From NCBI GenBank assembly GCA_023420715.1, contig JAEZVR010000085.1, forward strand, positions 1-6,878: a stretch of DNA of 6,878 nucleotides. Direction: 5' to 3'. The position numbers and the translations under genes were made by a program. The notes below the pieces were generated by a model that saw nothing but the letters and a program-made list of their open reading frames with translations, ran no database searches and was not told the origin of the DNA. Below, in pieces: positions 5,658 through 6,878 of this stretch. Numbering within the stretch: the stretch's first letter is position 1; each line of letters opens with the position of its first letter. The stretch is from Bacillota bacterium (GTDB taxonomy: Bacteria; Bacillota; Clostridia; Saccharofermentanales; Fastidiosipilaceae).

Positions 5658-6860
5658 TTATATTTGGGTGAAAATGGGAATAACTGGGGTCAGACTCAGC
5701 ATTACAACCGACAATAAGTCCAATCCCATCGGAAAAAGGAGTTTGCTGGCGAGTTGTTTTTGCCGTTCGCCGATTGCTTTTTGGTACAGTGTCCAAGATA
5801 GGTTCTGTTGGGCTTCTAGTGCTTGGATGACTTTCTTTGAGCCCGTCTCAAAATATTGAGCAAGTAAGACCAGAAAGGTTTTGGCTTCTTGGGAAGATTG
5901 AATTCTGGCAAATTGTTGTAGGTGGTGTTGCAAATGATGTGCCATACGATTATGTTGTAGCAATTTGCCAATTTTCTTTTGGAAAAGGTGATCGCGCTGC
6001 CACTGGATGGCATGCTCGAGCGCTTGGGCTAACAATGTTCCGTGTTGCAAATACAAACATACGGTTTGTATCATTTGCGGGAGATCTGCTTGTAGAGCAA
6101 GTTTGTGCTCTGTTTCAAGGCTTTTTTCTTTGGCAATCATTAAACCTATCGCAATGACCGGCAGAGCAATGATCCAAAAAGGACTGGCCCGCTTTAGAAA
6201 AACAAGGGCACTGACAAGACACGTTACAACAAAACAGAGGGCAAGCTGCCGACTAATGACATTGGATAAATCGGCTGGTTCGTCAATGGAAATCGCCGTT
6301 TGTCTCATCAGCCAAAGATGTCGGACATTCTTCGGCAACTGTTGTTCGATCCATTTTGCACAATGGCGTATGGTTTTTGCATGACTAATTTTTCGTAAGT
6401 GTTTTTCAAATTTCCATGATGTGGAATGTTTCTGTGTTTTTTTCGGCATTGGAGAAAGCAAAATGATTGTTAAGCTCAAGGCAATCAAGGCGAGTCCAAA
6501 GGCAATGATTAATAAGATTTGAGACAAGGACATTTGCCCATGTCTGGCGAGCTTGAGGAGGCTCTTGCGAAAGAGAAAGCCAAACACCATTGGCATAGCC
6601 GATAGACAAATACTTTGCGAAATGGTGGCGGCTTGTTCCGCTTTTGTTTGGGCTTCTAGTTGATGCCTAAACACTTCAAATTGACTGGCACTGGACAAAA
6701 AAGCGCTCATGTGTTCGCCAAGGATGAACTGCTCAGCGAGCATGTGGAAGAGTTGTTTACCAGCATCTACCGGAAAGTGTTGAGACAATGTTTTAAAAAC
6801 CGATTCAATGGGAACGCTTTGTTTGAGGTGACGGGATGCTTCTTCCAATACGGCATTCAT
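5658..6860 (-). CDS. TadB/TadC-like inner-membrane pilus platform protein (apparent fusion; 5' end uncertain)
   Basis: The frame encodes two T2SSF-type halves. Residues 1-82 followed by a Pro-containing hydrophobic segment (83-99) and a membrane helix (113-136) match the C-terminal half of TadB. Residues 139-200 are a basic linker. Two helices (205-222, 227-243), a T2SSF domain starting DLPQMIQTVCLYLQHGTLLAQALEHAI (259 on) with ETGSKKVIQAL (338-348), and the terminal helix (376-398) match a whole TadC. Such proteins form the membrane platform on which the pilus ATPase acts. No stop or ribosome binding site separates the halves. The ATG at 6860 has GGGGA 9 bases upstream and its ATGA could overlap the TGA of a preceding gene. 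Yet the same frame stays open to the window edge (6878), so the protein may be longer and include the TadB N-terminus. Confidence 0.82.
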   Translation of the reverse strand: MNAVLEEASRHLKQSVPIESVFKTLSQHFPVDAGKQLFHMLAEQFILGEHMSAFLSSASQFEVFRHQLEAQTKAEQAATISQSICLSAMPMVFGFLFRKSLLKLARHGQMSLSQILLIIAFGLALIALSLTIILLSPMPKKTQKHSTSWKFEKHLRKISHAKTIRHCAKWIEQQLPKNVRHLWLMRQTAISIDEPADLSNVISRQLALCFVVTCLVSALVFLKRASPFWIIALPVIAIGLMIAKEKSLETEHKLALQADLPQMIQTVCLYLQHGTLLAQALEHAIQWQRDHLFQKKIGKLLQHNRMAHHLQHHLQQFARIQSSQEAKTFLVLLAQYFETGSKKVIQALEAQQNLSWTLYQKAIGERQKQLASKLLFPMGLDLLSVVMLSLTPVIPIFTQI

Positions 6861-6878
6861 CGGCGTGTTTCCCCATTG

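Noticed and set aside
5837..6157. 106-residue plus-strand ORF opposite the platform gene
   Set aside because: It lies wholly antisense to well-supported TadC-like coding sequence and shows no family features or ribosome binding site.
1..6878. CRISPR arrays, tRNA/rRNA genes, insertion sequences
   Set aside because: No regularly spaced direct repeats, cloverleaf or rRNA-like sequence, transposase or terminal inverted repeats were seen.

Overview
The window looks like a piece of chromosome from a low-to-moderate GC Gram-positive bacterium (Bacillota). Three things point there: an LPXTG sortase-anchored surface protein, strong GGAG-type ribosome binding sites, and the Bacillota version of the Tad/Flp pilus (a Flp1-type pilin next to a DUF6382-like FHA protein). 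An Erysipelotrichia-like or clostridial relative is possible, but the sequence alone does not settle the class.

Layout. Positions 2-1963 (+) hold the C-terminal 653 codons of a large, modular cell-wall-anchored protein: carbohydrate-binding-like repeats, a beta-repeat domain, Pro-rich wall-spanning linkers and LPRTG. A clear intrinsic terminator follows (1986-2015). The gap 2016-2163 carries a dense cluster of DnaA-box-like 9-mers and a perfect TATAAT. Next come proA (2164-3456, +; glutamate-5-semialdehyde dehydrogenase) and upp (3513-4142, +; uracil phosphoribosyltransferase). upp has its own extended -10 promoter candidate overlapping the proA stop codon.

The right-hand part is transcribed leftward: a TadB/TadC-like pilus platform protein (5658-6860, frame open at the window edge), a Flp1-type pilin (5408-5641) and an FHA-domain membrane protein (4145-5383). 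Gaps of 16 and 24 bases and the shared strand indicate one operon for a Tad-type pilus. Its upstream genes, presumably the ATPase, and its promoter lie outside the window.

The two halves converge with only 2 bases between the upp and FHA stop codons. The only convincing terminator for the upp transcript is a 13-bp hairpin with a T-run at 4234-4269, inside the antisense of the FHA coding region, so the two transcripts should overlap.

The most notable observations are the DnaA-box cluster upstream of proA, the apparent TadB-TadC fusion in one reading frame, the antisense-embedded terminator, and an FHA domain lacking the residues that normally contact phosphothreonine. None proves a new system; the DnaA-box cluster is the strongest signal not explained by the genes.
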